DNA of 64,000 nucleotides. Origin: Herbaspirillum rubrisubalbicans. GTDB taxonomy: Bacteria; Pseudomonadota; Gammaproteobacteria; Burkholderiales; Burkholderiaceae_D. Shown here piece after piece: positions 41,872 through 50,885 of this stretch (the first letter of the stretch is position 1; every line of letters starts with the position of its first letter). The stretch covers positions 3,162,001-3,226,000 of the forward strand of contig NZ_CP024996.1 of assembly GCF_003719195.1 (NCBI RefSeq). The letters are read 5' to 3'. The position numbers and the translations under genes are program-made. The notes under the pieces are model-generated. The model saw nothing but the letters and a program-made list of their open reading frames with translations. It had not been told where the DNA came from and made no database searches.

Positions 41872-43932
41872 GTGTCAACAAGCTTAGCCTCCTCTCACTC
41901 TTCCACCACTCTTGCAAAACCGATAGACCCCGTCATCACCCGCATCGACGACCGCTTCGTCAGCATCCGGCGCGGCAGCGTTTCCGAAGTCGTGTTCTCA
42001 CCGATCCGGCCCGGCATCACGCTCTTTGGCAGTGCGCCCCCGGCACCGGTCAGCAAGCCTGCCACGGCATCGCCCGCTCCCGCAGTAGCCATCACAACAC
42101 CAGCCAGTACACCTGCGGTCACACCGACGGCCATCACCAGCAAACCGACCAGTACAGTCCCTGTCAGTACCGATATACCTCCCCTAACGCCTCCATCGGC
42201 CATCATCAGCAAGCCGGTCATTGCGCCGCCCGTGACGCCATACACGCCTCCGATCATTGCACCGCCCATTACGCCAGGGGCTCCCGCGATGCCGGTAGTC
42301 AGCAGTGCGCCGCCGCTCACTCCCACGCCAGCGGCCAGCACAGCACCCGCCATGCCGCCGGCCAGTACCAGTACAGCAAACCAGACACCTGCGCCCGCCC
42401 CGGCTGACACTGCCCCTCCCATCGACCTGATCGCCCAGGCCAATGCGGCGCGCTATCAGGACAACTTCTACGCCCCCGCCCCCTTCGGCGACGAAGCTCC
42501 CAAGTCCAAGAAAGACAAGCCAGCGGTTGCCGCGAAATTCCTCAGCCTGGATGAAGACACGGACGATCTGTCTCTGGAGAGCAGCTTGAGCGGCATCGGC
42601 AATGGCCTGGACAATCGCCTCACCGGCAATGAGCAGAACAACATCCTCGACGGCATGGGCGGGGCCGACACCATGATCGGCGGCAAGGGCGATGACAGCT
42701 ATTACGTGGACAATGCCGGCGACAAGATCGTCGAACAGGCCGGCGAAGGCGTCGATACGCTCTACGCCACGGCCAGCACCACGCTGGTGGCCAATGTGGA
42801 GAACCTGGTCCTGCTCGATGCCAGCAAGCCCCAAAGCGCAGTGGTCAATGGCGTCAATGTGCTGGTCTACGGGATGCCCCGTTCCTATCAGCTGGACTAC
42901 GACCAAGGCGGCGAAGTCGATGGCTACTGGGGAACCTGTGGTGAAACCAGCGTGGCCAACGTGACCCTGATGGGCGGCCATGCCGCCTCCGAAAAAGAAG
43001 TGGTCCAGCGCGCCATCAAGGAAAACCTCTGCGATACCGCAGCCGAATCGGCTGACATGCGCGGCGCCACCTCGGAAGACGACCGGCAAGCCTTGCTTCA
43101 GGACTTCGGTTTTGCCTCCACCATCGATGAGCAGGTCGATCTCAAGGCGGTGGCCCAGAGCATCAAGGACGGCAAGGGCGTCATCATCAGCGTGAGCGCC
43201 AGCAAGCTGTGGGACTTGCATGAAGACAACGAGCAGCACAGCGACCACGCCATCACCGTCACCGGCGTGGCCTGTTCGGCCGCCAGCGGCAAGATCGTCG
43301 GCTTCTATATCGCCGACTCCGGGCGCGGCCTGAGCAGCGACATGTGCCGCTTCGTCACGCTGCAGCGCTTGCGCGAGGCCACCAACGTCTATGGGGCTGA
43401 TACCGTTACCACCGATGACCCCATCAAGCTGGCCAACCAAAACCTGGACGCCACCGGCAATGCACTGGACAACATCCTGGTCGGCAATCGCGGCAACAAC
43501 GTGCTCACCGGTGGCAAAGGCAACGATCTGCTCATCGGCGGCGCCGGCAATGACAGCTACGCCTTTGCCAAGGGCGATGGACAGGATGTGCTCTATGACC
43601 ACGACGCGACCAAGGGCAATCTGGATACGCTCACCTTCAGCGACGCCAAACAGAGCAACCTGTGGTTCCGCAAGGCCGGCCGCGACCTGCGCATCGATGT
43701 GATGGGTGCAACGGATCAGGTGCTGGTCAAGGATTGGTACGTGGGCGGCGACAGCGGCAGCGACCACCATGTCGAACGCATCAAGACCGCCGATGGCAAG
43801 ACCCTCTACGACAGCGACGTCGACAAGCTGGTGCAAGCCATGGCCAGCTTCGCGCCGCCAGCGGCCACCCAGACCAGTTGGCCGACCACCCAGGGCGGCA
43901 ATGGCAAGGTGCTGCTGACCATCAGTCATTGA
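41872..43932 (+). CDS. RTX-type calcium-binding protein with internal papain-like cysteine protease domain
   Basis: About 686 residues. After a short N-terminus, residues about 50-195 are a Pro/Ala/Thr-rich linker. RTX-like nonapeptides (GNEQNNILDGMGGADTMIGG, GKGDDSYYVD) lie near 240-290. A C39-like/papain-like domain follows, with a probable triad of Cys356 in GTCGETSVANV, His459 in HSDHAITV and Asp482 in FYIADSGRG. More RTX repeats (GNRGNNVLTGGKGNDLLIGG) lie near 535-575 and a C-terminal tail near 660-686. RTX proteins are usually exported by type I secretion without a signal peptide, as here, but no exporter genes lie in the window. GTG 41872 (with GAAAGGGA upstream) is preferred; ATG 41818 or 41638 would extend it. 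Confidence 0.75.
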   Translation: MSTSLASSHSSTTLAKPIDPVITRIDDRFVSIRRGSVSEVVFSPIRPGITLFGSAPPAPVSKPATASPAPAVAITTPASTPAVTPTAITSKPTSTVPVSTDIPPLTPPSAIISKPVIAPPVTPYTPPIIAPPITPGAPAMPVVSSAPPLTPTPAASTAPAMPPASTSTANQTPAPAPADTAPPIDLIAQANAARYQDNFYAPAPFGDEAPKSKKDKPAVAAKFLSLDEDTDDLSLESSLSGIGNGLDNRLTGNEQNNILDGMGGADTMIGGKGDDSYYVDNAGDKIVEQAGEGVDTLYATASTTLVANVENLVLLDASKPQSAVVNGVNVLVYGMPRSYQLDYDQGGEVDGYWGTCGETSVANVTLMGGHAASEKEVVQRAIKENLCDTAAESADMRGATSEDDRQALLQDFGFASTIDEQVDLKAVAQSIKDGKGVIISVSASKLWDLHEDNEQHSDHAITVTGVACSAASGKIVGFYIADSGRGLSSDMCRFVTLQRLREATNVYGADTVTTDDPIKLANQNLDATGNALDNILVGNRGNNVLTGGKGNDLLIGGAGNDSYAFAKGDGQDVLYDHDATKGNLDTLTFSDAKQSNLWFRKAGRDLRIDVMGATDQVLVKDWYVGGDSGSDHHVERIKTADGKTLYDSDVDKLVQAMASFAPPAATQTSWPTTQGGNGKVLLTISH

Positions 43933-44193
43933 GCCTGCGGGCCGGGCTGTCCAGTCGGTGTGGGTAGCTTGGAGATGTCGAAAGAAAGCTTCACCTGCCG
44001 CCAACAGGGATGCCGTCTCAGGGCGGTATCCCGGCCTGGCCTGCAAAAACCTTCATATCGTGGCGAAATTGGCCTGATCCAGGGCCCTTCGCACCAGTTG
44101 CAGCCGGTTTCATCGTCCTCCCGCACTTAACTGCTACAATCCGCGCCTTTGCCGGCCATGCTGCCGTGCCGTCTCATCATCGGAGGACCACCC

Positions 44194-44478
44194 ATGCCCA
44201 CCCAGGAAGAATTCGACGCCTTGAAGCAAAGCCACCACGCGCTGCTCAACAAGTTCATCGAAAACAATACCGCCGACCAGATCCTGTTCTCCACCCTCTT
44301 CACGGCTGCCGCCGTGCTGTCCAAGGATGGCAAGCAGTTCACCGCAGGCGCCATGGGCATCGCCCGCTCGCTGGCCGCGCAACTCGATGCCGGGGGCACC
44401 ATGCCCAAGGCGCTGCTGGAGACGGTGGAAACCCGCATCGCCACCATCGAGGCGCTGCTCAAGGACAAGTTCGACTAA
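44194..44478 (+). CDS. Conserved small helical protein upstream of hpnC
   Basis: A 94-residue, mostly helical protein (MPTQEEFDALKQSHHALLNK...IATIEALLKDKFD). GGAGG precedes ATG 44194 by about eight bases, which supports this start over 44149. The family is not recognised. It ends 38 bases before hpnC on the same strand, so the two may be co-transcribed, though a link to hopanoid synthesis is not shown. Confidence 0.7.
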   Translation: MPTQEEFDALKQSHHALLNKFIENNTADQILFSTLFTAAAVLSKDGKQFTAGAMGIARSLAAQLDAGGTMPKALLETVETRIATIEALLKDKFD

Positions 44479-44516
44479 GCCCGGCCCCGTCCGCATCCTC
44501 CCTACGAGCTACTCTG

Positions 44517-45326
44517 ATGGCCGTCGATCACTACGAGAACTTCCCGGTCGCCTCACTCCTGCTGCCAGCCCGCCTGCGGCCAGCGGTGGCCGCCATCTAT
44601 GCCTTTGCCCGCAGCGCCGACGACATTGCCGACGAAGGTGAAGCCAGCAGCGCCGAACGCCTGGCTGCGCTGCAAGCCTATGAGGCCCAGCTCGACCTGA
44701 TCGCGGCCCAGGTGCCGTGTACCCTGCCGCTGTTGCAGCGCCTGCAACAGACCATCGCGCAATACGCCCTGCCCTTGCAGCCCTTGCGCGACCTGCTCTC
44801 GGCCTTCCGGCAAGATGTGGTGACCACGCGTTACCCGCATTACCAGGACTTGCTGGACTATTGCCGTCGCTCCGCGAACCCGGTGGGAACCTTGATGCTT
44901 CACCTTTACGGCGCAGCAAATGAAGAGAATCTGCGCGATTCAGACGCCATCTGCAGTGCCCTGCAATTGATCAACTTCTTGCAAGACATCGCCATCGACT
45001 GGCAAAAGGCGCGCATCTACCTTCCGCTGGAAGACCTGGAACGCTTTGGCGTCAGTCAGGACGATATCGCCCAAGCCTGCGTGGATCTCCGCTGGCAACA
45101 ACTGATGCATTTCCAGACCGAACGCGCGCGCGCCCTGATGCTCGCGGGCGCACCGCTGGCCAAACGGCTGCCGGGCCGCATCGGGCTGGAATTGCGGATG
45201 GTGGTGCAAGGCGGCCTGCGGATCCTGGAGCGCATCGAGGCGGTGCAAGGGGATGTCTTCCATCATCGCCCCAAGCTGGGCAAGCTGGACTGGCTGCTGG
45301 TGGGCTGGCGCGGCCTGCGGATGTAA
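44517..45326 (+). CDS. hpnC: Hydroxysqualene synthase HpnC
   Basis: A 269-residue trans-isoprenyl diphosphate synthase. HpnC converts presqualene diphosphate to hydroxysqualene on the route from farnesyl diphosphate to squalene and hopanoids. The first Asp-rich motif is SADDIAD near residue 38 and the second is NFLQDIAIDWQ near 158, with RIYLPLEDLERFG after it. It begins MAVDHYENFPVASLLLP, as HpnC proteins usually do. Partners HpnD and HpnE are encoded at 46562 and 47455; an oppositely oriented HDOD gene lies between. Confidence 0.93.
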   Translation: MAVDHYENFPVASLLLPARLRPAVAAIYAFARSADDIADEGEASSAERLAALQAYEAQLDLIAAQVPCTLPLLQRLQQTIAQYALPLQPLRDLLSAFRQDVVTTRYPHYQDLLDYCRRSANPVGTLMLHLYGAANEENLRDSDAICSALQLINFLQDIAIDWQKARIYLPLEDLERFGVSQDDIAQACVDLRWQQLMHFQTERARALMLAGAPLAKRLPGRIGLELRMVVQGGLRILERIEAVQGDVFHHRPKLGKLDWLLVGWRGLRM

Positions 45327-45356
45327 GGGATGTAAGGGACGTAAGCTGCGCCCGGC

Positions 45357-45396
45357 AAAAAGCCCCGGCTGGCACGCAGGCCAGGCGGGGCTTTGG
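45357..45396. terminator. Bidirectional terminator between hpnC and HDOD gene
   Basis: AAAGCCCCG pairs with CGGGGCTTT with an inner GGCTGGC/GCCAGGC extension. A-rich left and T-containing right flanks suit both convergent genes. Confidence 0.75.
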
Positions 45397-45422
45397 CAGC
45401 CTATCAGGACAATGCGGCGGGA

Positions 45423-46262
45423 TCAGACCAGCAAGGCCGCCGTCAAGGTACGGATCTGCTCTTCCGAATCGTCCAGCATCTCGCGCAGGGAATGGTCGCC
45501 GATGTAGTCATCGACCGGGTTCTCGCCACCGATGCCGGCCTCGGCCACCACGGTACGATGCAGCGGCGACGGCACCGGCGAGAGTTCCTTGGCCAGCAAC
45601 AGCACGTCGCCGATGGTCTGCGGCGGCAGCACGCGCACCCCGTGCCAGAGCGATTCGATGGCGTCCACCACCGGCTGGGGCACGCCGAGCTTCTTGAGCA
45701 CGGCACGGCCGATCATCTTTTCGCCATATTCCATCCAGTCTTCGGTGCCGCCGTCAAGCAGCCCCGGGAAGTCATCTGTGCGTGAGAGCAGGTAGAAGCC
45801 GCCCACCTCATGCACGATGCCGGCGAACATGGCCGTTTCCGGATCGGCCTTGGTCAGTTTGGAGGTGAGCACATAGGAGATTGCCGCGACGTGGGCACAG
45901 TGCTCCCACAACTGGGCCGACTTGATGCGCATACCGGGGTTGTTGATGGTGCGGCCGAGCTGGCGCACGATCACCGAGGTGGTGATGGTGTTGAGGGTCC
46001 GAAAACCCAGGCGCATGACGGCGGCGCGCACATTGTTGATCTCCCCGCCGGAACGGTTGTAGGCCGCCGAGTTGGCAATGGCCACGGTGCGCGCCGAGAC
46101 CAGCGGCTCGGCCATCACCAGCTTGGCGGCCAGCTCCAGGTGGCAGTCGGGGTCGGCCAGCGCCTTTTGCAGCTTGATCGAGGCACTGACGTTGGCGGGG
46201 AATACCAGCTCGCCGCGGCCTGCCTGCGAAGCGATATTGCGAAAGATTTCCAGTCTGTCCAT
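45423..46262 (-). CDS. HDOD domain signalling protein
   Basis: A 279-residue cytoplasmic protein. The HDOD domain spans about residues 15-215 (FPANVSASIKLQKALADPDC, ANSAAYNRSGGEINNVRAAV, RLGFRTLNTITTSVIVRQLG, then FAGIVHEVGGFYLLS near 150). The HD pair is degenerate, as is typical of HDOD proteins, so it is probably not a phosphodiesterase. Such proteins take part in second-messenger and stress signalling. It is transcribed against the hpn genes that flank it, which breaks up the usual hpnC-hpnD-hpnE order. Confidence 0.9.
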   Translation of the reverse strand: MDRLEIFRNIASQAGRGELVFPANVSASIKLQKALADPDCHLELAAKLVMAEPLVSARTVAIANSAAYNRSGGEINNVRAAVMRLGFRTLNTITTSVIVRQLGRTINNPGMRIKSAQLWEHCAHVAAISYVLTSKLTKADPETAMFAGIVHEVGGFYLLSRTDDFPGLLDGGTEDWMEYGEKMIGRAVLKKLGVPQPVVDAIESLWHGVRVLPPQTIGDVLLLAKELSPVPSPLHRTVVAEAGIGGENPVDDYIGDHSLREMLDDSEEQIRTLTAALLV

Positions 46263-46561
46263 GATGTCTCCTGCCTCCAGAATGCCGTCCCGGAGGGGTG
46301 GGGTTGCCGATTTGCTACGCCCTGCGAGATGGCCGACCCGCGCGGCGCGCTGCGCTTGATCCTGCTCCCTCTGATTATCGGCAACATTCAGCCGGATTTG
46401 ATGGGATGTGAATTTGTTTTCCGGGATTACCTTGGCTTGAGCTTAAAGGACAACGCGGGTAGCCGCAATAGAAGCCTGACCGAAGTACGCACGGCACCAG
46501 CCGGCATTTGCCCTGCGCTGCGCACTCGGCTAGCATAGCGCCTTTGCCGAAAGGCGCCGAA

Positions 46562-47434
46562 ATGGCTGCCCCGGCCCGCCTCCACCGCCGCCACGCACCC
46601 ATGTCTCCAGACGAATACTGCCAGCAGAAGGCCGCCGCCAGCGGTTCCAGTTTTTACTACAGCTTCCTGTTCCTGCCGCCGCCGCGCCGGCTGGCCATTA
46701 CGGCGCTGTATGCCTTTTGCCGCGAAGTCGACGATACCGTCGATGAAATCGAAGATCCGATGGTGGCCCGCACCAAGCTGATGTGGTGGCGCAAGGAAAT
46801 CGCCGCCATGCTGGAAGGCCAGCCGACCCATCCGGTGACCAAGGCCCTGCATCCACACATGGCCAGCTACCAGCTCAAGGGCGAGCACCTGCAAGCCATC
46901 ATCGATGGCATGGAAATGGACCTGGACCAGAGCCGCTACCTCGACTATCCCGGCCTGCAGCGCTATTGCTGGCATGTGGCCGGCGTGGTGGGGGTGCTCT
47001 CGGCCAGCATCTTCGGCCATACCCAGCCCGGCACCCTGCTCTTTGCCGAAAAGCTGGGACTGGCGTTCCAGCTCACCAATATCATCCGCGACGTCGGCGA
47101 GGATGGTCGCAAGGGCCGCATCTACCTGCCGGTCAACGAGTTGCAGCAATTCAACGTGACCGCCGCCGACATCCTCAACGCCCGCCACAGCGAGCGTTTC
47201 CAGGCATTGATGAAGTTCCAGGTGGAACGCGCCCAGGCGGTCTATGACGAAGCCTTTGCGCTGCTGCCCAAGGAAGACCGCCGCGCCCAGCGCCCCGGCC
47301 TGATGATGGCCGCCATCTACCGCACCTTGCTCGATGAAATCGCCCGCGACGGCTACCAGGTGCTCAACCAGCGCATTTCCCTGACGCCCATCCGCAAGCT
47401 GTGGCTGGCCTGGAAGACCTATGTCTTCGGCTGA
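46562..47434 (+). CDS. hpnD: Presqualene diphosphate synthase HpnD
   Basis: A 290-residue trans-isoprenyl diphosphate synthase joining two farnesyl diphosphates to presqualene diphosphate. The N-terminus SPDEYCQQKAAASGSSFYYS is characteristic. Asp-rich motifs are REVDDTVDEIED (about 58) and NIIRDVGEDGRKGRIYLP (about 178). ATG 46562 has AAAGG nine bases upstream. ATG 46601, closer to the conserved start, lacks a ribosome site but cannot be excluded. It ends 20 bases before hpnE. Confidence 0.95.
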   Translation: MAAPARLHRRHAPMSPDEYCQQKAAASGSSFYYSFLFLPPPRRLAITALYAFCREVDDTVDEIEDPMVARTKLMWWRKEIAAMLEGQPTHPVTKALHPHMASYQLKGEHLQAIIDGMEMDLDQSRYLDYPGLQRYCWHVAGVVGVLSASIFGHTQPGTLLFAEKLGLAFQLTNIIRDVGEDGRKGRIYLPVNELQQFNVTAADILNARHSERFQALMKFQVERAQAVYDEAFALLPKEDRRAQRPGLMMAAIYRTLLDEIARDGYQVLNQRISLTPIRKLWLAWKTYVFG

Positions 47435-47454
47435 ACGCCACGCTTGCTCACTCC

Positions 47455-48786
47455 ATGCATAACGCCCCACGCCACCATGCCGTGATCGGCGCCGGCTGGG
47501 CCGGCTGCGCTGCGGCCGTGGCGCTGGCCGCGGGCGGCCATCGGGTCAGCCTGTTCGAGGCTGCGCGTACCCTGGGCGGGCGGGCACGCCGGGTGGAACT
47601 GGATGGGCAGGTGCTGGACAATGGCCAGCACATCCTGCTGGGCGCATATCGCGCCACCCTGGCGCTGATGAAACAGGTCGGGGTCGATCCAGCCAGGGCG
47701 CTGCTGCGTCTGCCCTTGCAGATGCGCTACCCGCTGGCTGCCGGCAGCGAGGGCATGGATTTCGTCGCCCCACGCCTGCCGGCGCCCTGGCACCTGGCGG
47801 TGGCCCTGTGGCGCGCCAAGGGGCTGGCCCGCGACGACAAGATGGCGCTGGCGCGCTTTTCCACCACGGCGCGCTGGATGGGTTGGCAATTGCACCAGGA
47901 TTGCAGCGTGACCGAGCTGCTGGAGCGCTTTGAACAGACCCCGCGCCTGATCCGCCTGATGTGGCGCCCGTTGTGCATCGCCGCCTTGAATACCGCACCG
48001 GAGCAGGCCTCGGCCCAAGTTTTCCTGAACGTCTTGCGCGACAGCCTGGGCGCGCGCCGGGCCGCCTCCGACATGCTGATCCCGCGCCTGGACCTGGGCG
48101 CGCTGCTGCCCGATGCCGCTGCCACCTACCTGGAGCAGCGCGGCGCACTGGTGCACACCGGCGTGATGGTCAGCCGCCTGCTGCCGGGCAATGAAGCACA
48201 TACCTGGCGCCTGCAAGACCGCGCCGGCGAGAGTCTGGGCCAGTTCGCCGGGGTGGTGCTGGCCACGGGGCCAGAGGCTGCCGCGCAGTTACTGGCGGGC
48301 CAGCATGACACCGGCTTGCTGCAGGCGCTGCAGCATGAGCCCATCACCACCTGCTACCTGCAATACCCGGATAGCGTGCGCCTGCCCGCGCCCTTCCTGG
48401 CCTTGGCCGATGATGCGCCGCGCCAGGCCTGGGGGCAGTTCGTCTTCGATCGCGGGCAATTGGGCGGCCAGGCGGGCTGTCTGGCGGTGGTGGTCAGTGC
48501 AGCCGGCCAGGCCATTGCCGAGGGTCACGCGGCCCTCGCGGCTGGCATCACGCGCCAACTGGCGACCGACTTTGCCCTGCCGGCGCTGGCCACGCCACAG
48601 TGGCGCCGGGTCATCACCGAAAAGCGCGCCACCTTTGCCTGCACGCCCGGCCTGCAACGTCCCGACAATGCCGCCATGCCAGCCGGTCTGGCGCTGGCTG
48701 GGGATTATGTGGCCGGCGACTATCCGGCCACGCTGGAAGGGGCCGTGCGCAGCGGCTTGGCCGCAGCCCGCCTGCTCATCGCCTAG
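47455..48786 (+). CDS. hpnE: Hydroxysqualene dehydroxylase HpnE
   Basis: A 443-residue FAD-dependent amine-oxidase-like protein. The dinucleotide fold VIGAGWAGCAAAVALAAGG begins near residue 9, followed by LFEAARTLGGRARR and DNGQHILLGAYRATL. The C-terminal FAD-contact segment GLALAGDYVAGDYPATLEGA is present. It reduces hydroxysqualene to squalene, the precursor of hopanoids. The squalene-hopene cyclase gene is not in this window. Confidence 0.93.
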   Translation: MHNAPRHHAVIGAGWAGCAAAVALAAGGHRVSLFEAARTLGGRARRVELDGQVLDNGQHILLGAYRATLALMKQVGVDPARALLRLPLQMRYPLAAGSEGMDFVAPRLPAPWHLAVALWRAKGLARDDKMALARFSTTARWMGWQLHQDCSVTELLERFEQTPRLIRLMWRPLCIAALNTAPEQASAQVFLNVLRDSLGARRAASDMLIPRLDLGALLPDAAATYLEQRGALVHTGVMVSRLLPGNEAHTWRLQDRAGESLGQFAGVVLATGPEAAAQLLAGQHDTGLLQALQHEPITTCYLQYPDSVRLPAPFLALADDAPRQAWGQFVFDRGQLGGQAGCLAVVVSAAGQAIAEGHAALAAGITRQLATDFALPALATPQWRRVITEKRATFACTPGLQRPDNAAMPAGLALAGDYVAGDYPATLEGAVRSGLAAARLLIA

Positions 48787-48981
48787 CCGCCTAGCCGCCC
48801 CCAAAATTTTCATCGGTGATGCAAAGGGATTCACCCCAAGGCTCTTGGGGATGCACTAGGATGTAGGTCAATCTGCAGTTCCCCGTCCGCAATCCCGATT
48901 CCGGTTCGTGTCTGCTAGCCCACTGCCTGGCACGGCAACACGCCGCGCCCGACGAATAATCAATAACAACGGAGAAATACT
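48787..48981. promoter_or_regulatory. Region upstream of the LldD-like gene
   Basis: About 195 bases with a small perfect hairpin CCCCAAG-GCT-CTTGGGG at 48835-48851, not followed by T residues. It probably contains the promoter of the flavoenzyme gene. A CGGAGAA ribosome site precedes ATG 48982. Confidence 0.4.
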
Positions 48982-50124
48982 ATGCCGGTCATGACCTGTG
49001 TCGAAGACTTCCGCCTGCTGGCCAAGAAACGCGTGCCCAAGGCCTTCTACGACTACGCCGACAGCGGTTCCTACACCGAGAGCACCTACCGCGCCAACAG
49101 CCGCGACCTGGCTGCCCTCAAGCTGCGCCAGCGCGTGGCCATCAACGTCGATGAACGCAGCACCCGCAGCACCATGATCGGCCATGACGTGACCATGCCG
49201 GTGGCCATCGCCCCGACCGGCCTGACCGGGATGCAATGGGCCAATGGCGAGATGCTGGGCGCCATCGCCGCCGAAAAATTCGGCATCCCCTTCACCCTCT
49301 CCACCATGAGCATCTGCTCCATCGAAGACGTGGCCAGCGTGACCAGCAAGCCCTTCTGGTTCCAGCTCTACGTGATGCGGGACCGTGGCTTCGTGAAGTC
49401 GCTGATTGAGCGCGCCAAGGCCGCCAAGTGCTCGGCGCTGGTCTTGACGCTGGACCTGCAGATCCTGGGCCAGCGCCACAAGGACTTGAAGAACGGCATG
49501 TCGGTGCCGCCCAAGCTGACCCTGGACACCCTGCTGGACCTGGCCAGCAAGCCCGGCTGGGCGCTGCGCGCGCTGGGCGGGCGCAAGACCTTCGGCAACC
49601 TGGCCGGCCACATCAAGGGCGGGGAAGGCGCCGGTGGCGTGCAGACCCTCTCCAAGTGGACCGCCAGCCAGTTCGACCCGACCCTGAACTGGGATGACGT
49701 GGCCTGGATCAAGCAGCAATGGGGCGGCAAGCTGATTTTGAAGGGCATCCTCGACGTTGAGGATGCCAAGCTGGCCGTGCAGAGCGGGGCCGACGCCATC
49801 GTCGTCTCCAACCATGGCGGGCGCCAGCTGGATGGGGCGATGTCTTCCATCGAAGCGCTGCCGGCCATTGCCCAGGCCGTGGGCGACCAGATCGAAGTCT
49901 GGTTCGACGGCGGCATCCGCTCCGGCCAGGATGTGTTGAAGGCGGTGGCGCTGGGGGCACGCGGCACCATGATCGGCCGCGCCTTCCTCTACAGCCTGGG
50001 CGCCATGGGCGGCGAAGGGGTGTCGCAGATGCTGGAGATCATGCGCAAGGAACTCGATGTCAGCATGGCCCTGACCGGCACCAAGGACATCAAGGATGTG
50101 GGACCGCAGATCCTGATCCGCTAA
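48982..50124 (+). CDS. lldD: FMN-dependent alpha-hydroxy-acid dehydrogenase (LldD-like)
   Basis: A 380-residue TIM-barrel flavoprotein. Family landmarks are KAFYDYADSGSYTESTYRAN at the N-terminus, PVAIAPTGLTGMQWANGE, the FMN/substrate-contact FWFQLYVMRDR near residue 130, the active-site signature SNHGGRQLDG with the catalytic His near 275, and FDGGIRSGQDVLKA near 308. It most likely oxidises L-lactate to pyruvate at the membrane, passing electrons to quinone. Other 2-hydroxy acids such as mandelate or glycolate are possible substrates. No lactate permease or LldR regulator is adjacent. Confidence 0.88.
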   Translation: MPVMTCVEDFRLLAKKRVPKAFYDYADSGSYTESTYRANSRDLAALKLRQRVAINVDERSTRSTMIGHDVTMPVAIAPTGLTGMQWANGEMLGAIAAEKFGIPFTLSTMSICSIEDVASVTSKPFWFQLYVMRDRGFVKSLIERAKAAKCSALVLTLDLQILGQRHKDLKNGMSVPPKLTLDTLLDLASKPGWALRALGGRKTFGNLAGHIKGGEGAGGVQTLSKWTASQFDPTLNWDDVAWIKQQWGGKLILKGILDVEDAKLAVQSGADAIVVSNHGGRQLDGAMSSIEALPAIAQAVGDQIEVWFDGGIRSGQDVLKAVALGARGTMIGRAFLYSLGAMGGEGVSQMLEIMRKELDVSMALTGTKDIKDVGPQILIR

Positions 50125-50142
50125 TCATTGAGCTGTTGCCAA

Positions 50143-50183
50143 GCCAACGTCCCGGTCCACCGCAAGGTGGCCGGGACGTTGGC
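50143..50183. terminator. Strong hairpin between convergent lldD and ankyrin genes
   Basis: GCCAACGTCCCGG pairs with CCGGGACGTTGGC and encloses a second CCACC/GGTGG stem with a GCAA loop. It is very stable but lacks a T-tract on either strand, so it may act as a transcript end-protecting structure rather than a classical terminator. Confidence 0.6.
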
Positions 50184-50213
50184 GTTAGAGGGCCGTTAGA
50201 CAGGCGGTGAGGC

Positions 50214-50885
50214 TTACTGGCGCGGCTTTTCGTTCAAGGCATCGATCACGCCATCCTGACCGTAGCGCTTGGCCAGGTCCATGGCGGTCAGGCCATCCTT
50301 GTTCTTCAAGCTCAGGTCGGCGCCATTGTCGCGCAGCACTTCGACTGCGGCCACCCGGCCACGCATGGCGGCCAGCATGACCGGGGTCATCTTGTCGTCG
50401 GGCGATTCGGCGTCCACATAAGCCGAGGCGTCCAGCAGCAGCTTGACGATTTCCGAGCTGCCATTGATGGCGGCATAGTGCAAGGCGGTCCAGCCGGGCC
50501 GATTCACTTCCACCTGGCGCGCCAACAGCAGCTTGACCACCGGGACGTTGCCGTAGAACGAAGCCAGCATCAGCGGCGTATCGCCGTTGGTGGCCTGGGC
50601 TTCCAGGTTGACGTCCGGGGCATTGACCAGCACGTCGAAGGCCTTCATCGAATCCTCGCGGATGGCCAGCATCAGGCCGGTATAGCCGCGCTTGGGCTCG
50701 ATCAGGTTGGGCCCCATGCCACGCTGCATCAGTTGCTTGAGGAAATACACGTTATCCATGCGGATGGCCTGGAAGTATTCTTCATAGGCCCCGGCACGCG
50801 CTGCCCCCGGCAGCAGCAGCGAAGTGTAAAGGACGAAGCGGCCGAGGCCACCGAAACGGGAACGCAGCTTTTCCAGCAAGGTCAT
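50214..50885 (-). CDS. Exported ankyrin-repeat protein
   Basis: A 223-residue protein. The probable signal peptide covers about residues 1-32 (FVLYTSLLLPGAARAGA). About five ankyrin repeats follow, for example NGDTPLMLASFYGNVPVVKLLL, part of WTALHYAAINGSSEIVKLLL, and GLTAMDLAKRYGQDGVIDAL. It likely mediates protein-protein contacts in the periplasm; partners are unknown. Its start overlaps the tatD stop (ATGA), so it is translationally coupled to tatD. Confidence 0.9.
   Translation of the reverse strand: MTLLEKLRSRFGGLGRFVLYTSLLLPGAARAGAYEEYFQAIRMDNVYFLKQLMQRGMGPNLIEPKRGYTGLMLAIREDSMKAFDVLVNAPDVNLEAQATNGDTPLMLASFYGNVPVVKLLLARQVEVNRPGWTALHYAAINGSSEIVKLLLDASAYVDAESPDDKMTPVMLAAMRGRVAAVEVLRDNGADLSLKNKDGLTAMDLAKRYGQDGVIDALNEKPRQ

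Noticed and set aside
42184..44046. Long minus-strand open frame opposite the RTX-like gene
   Set aside because: Val/Gly/Ala-rich mirror of the repeat-rich RTX gene, whose own frame has catalytic and calcium-binding motifs.
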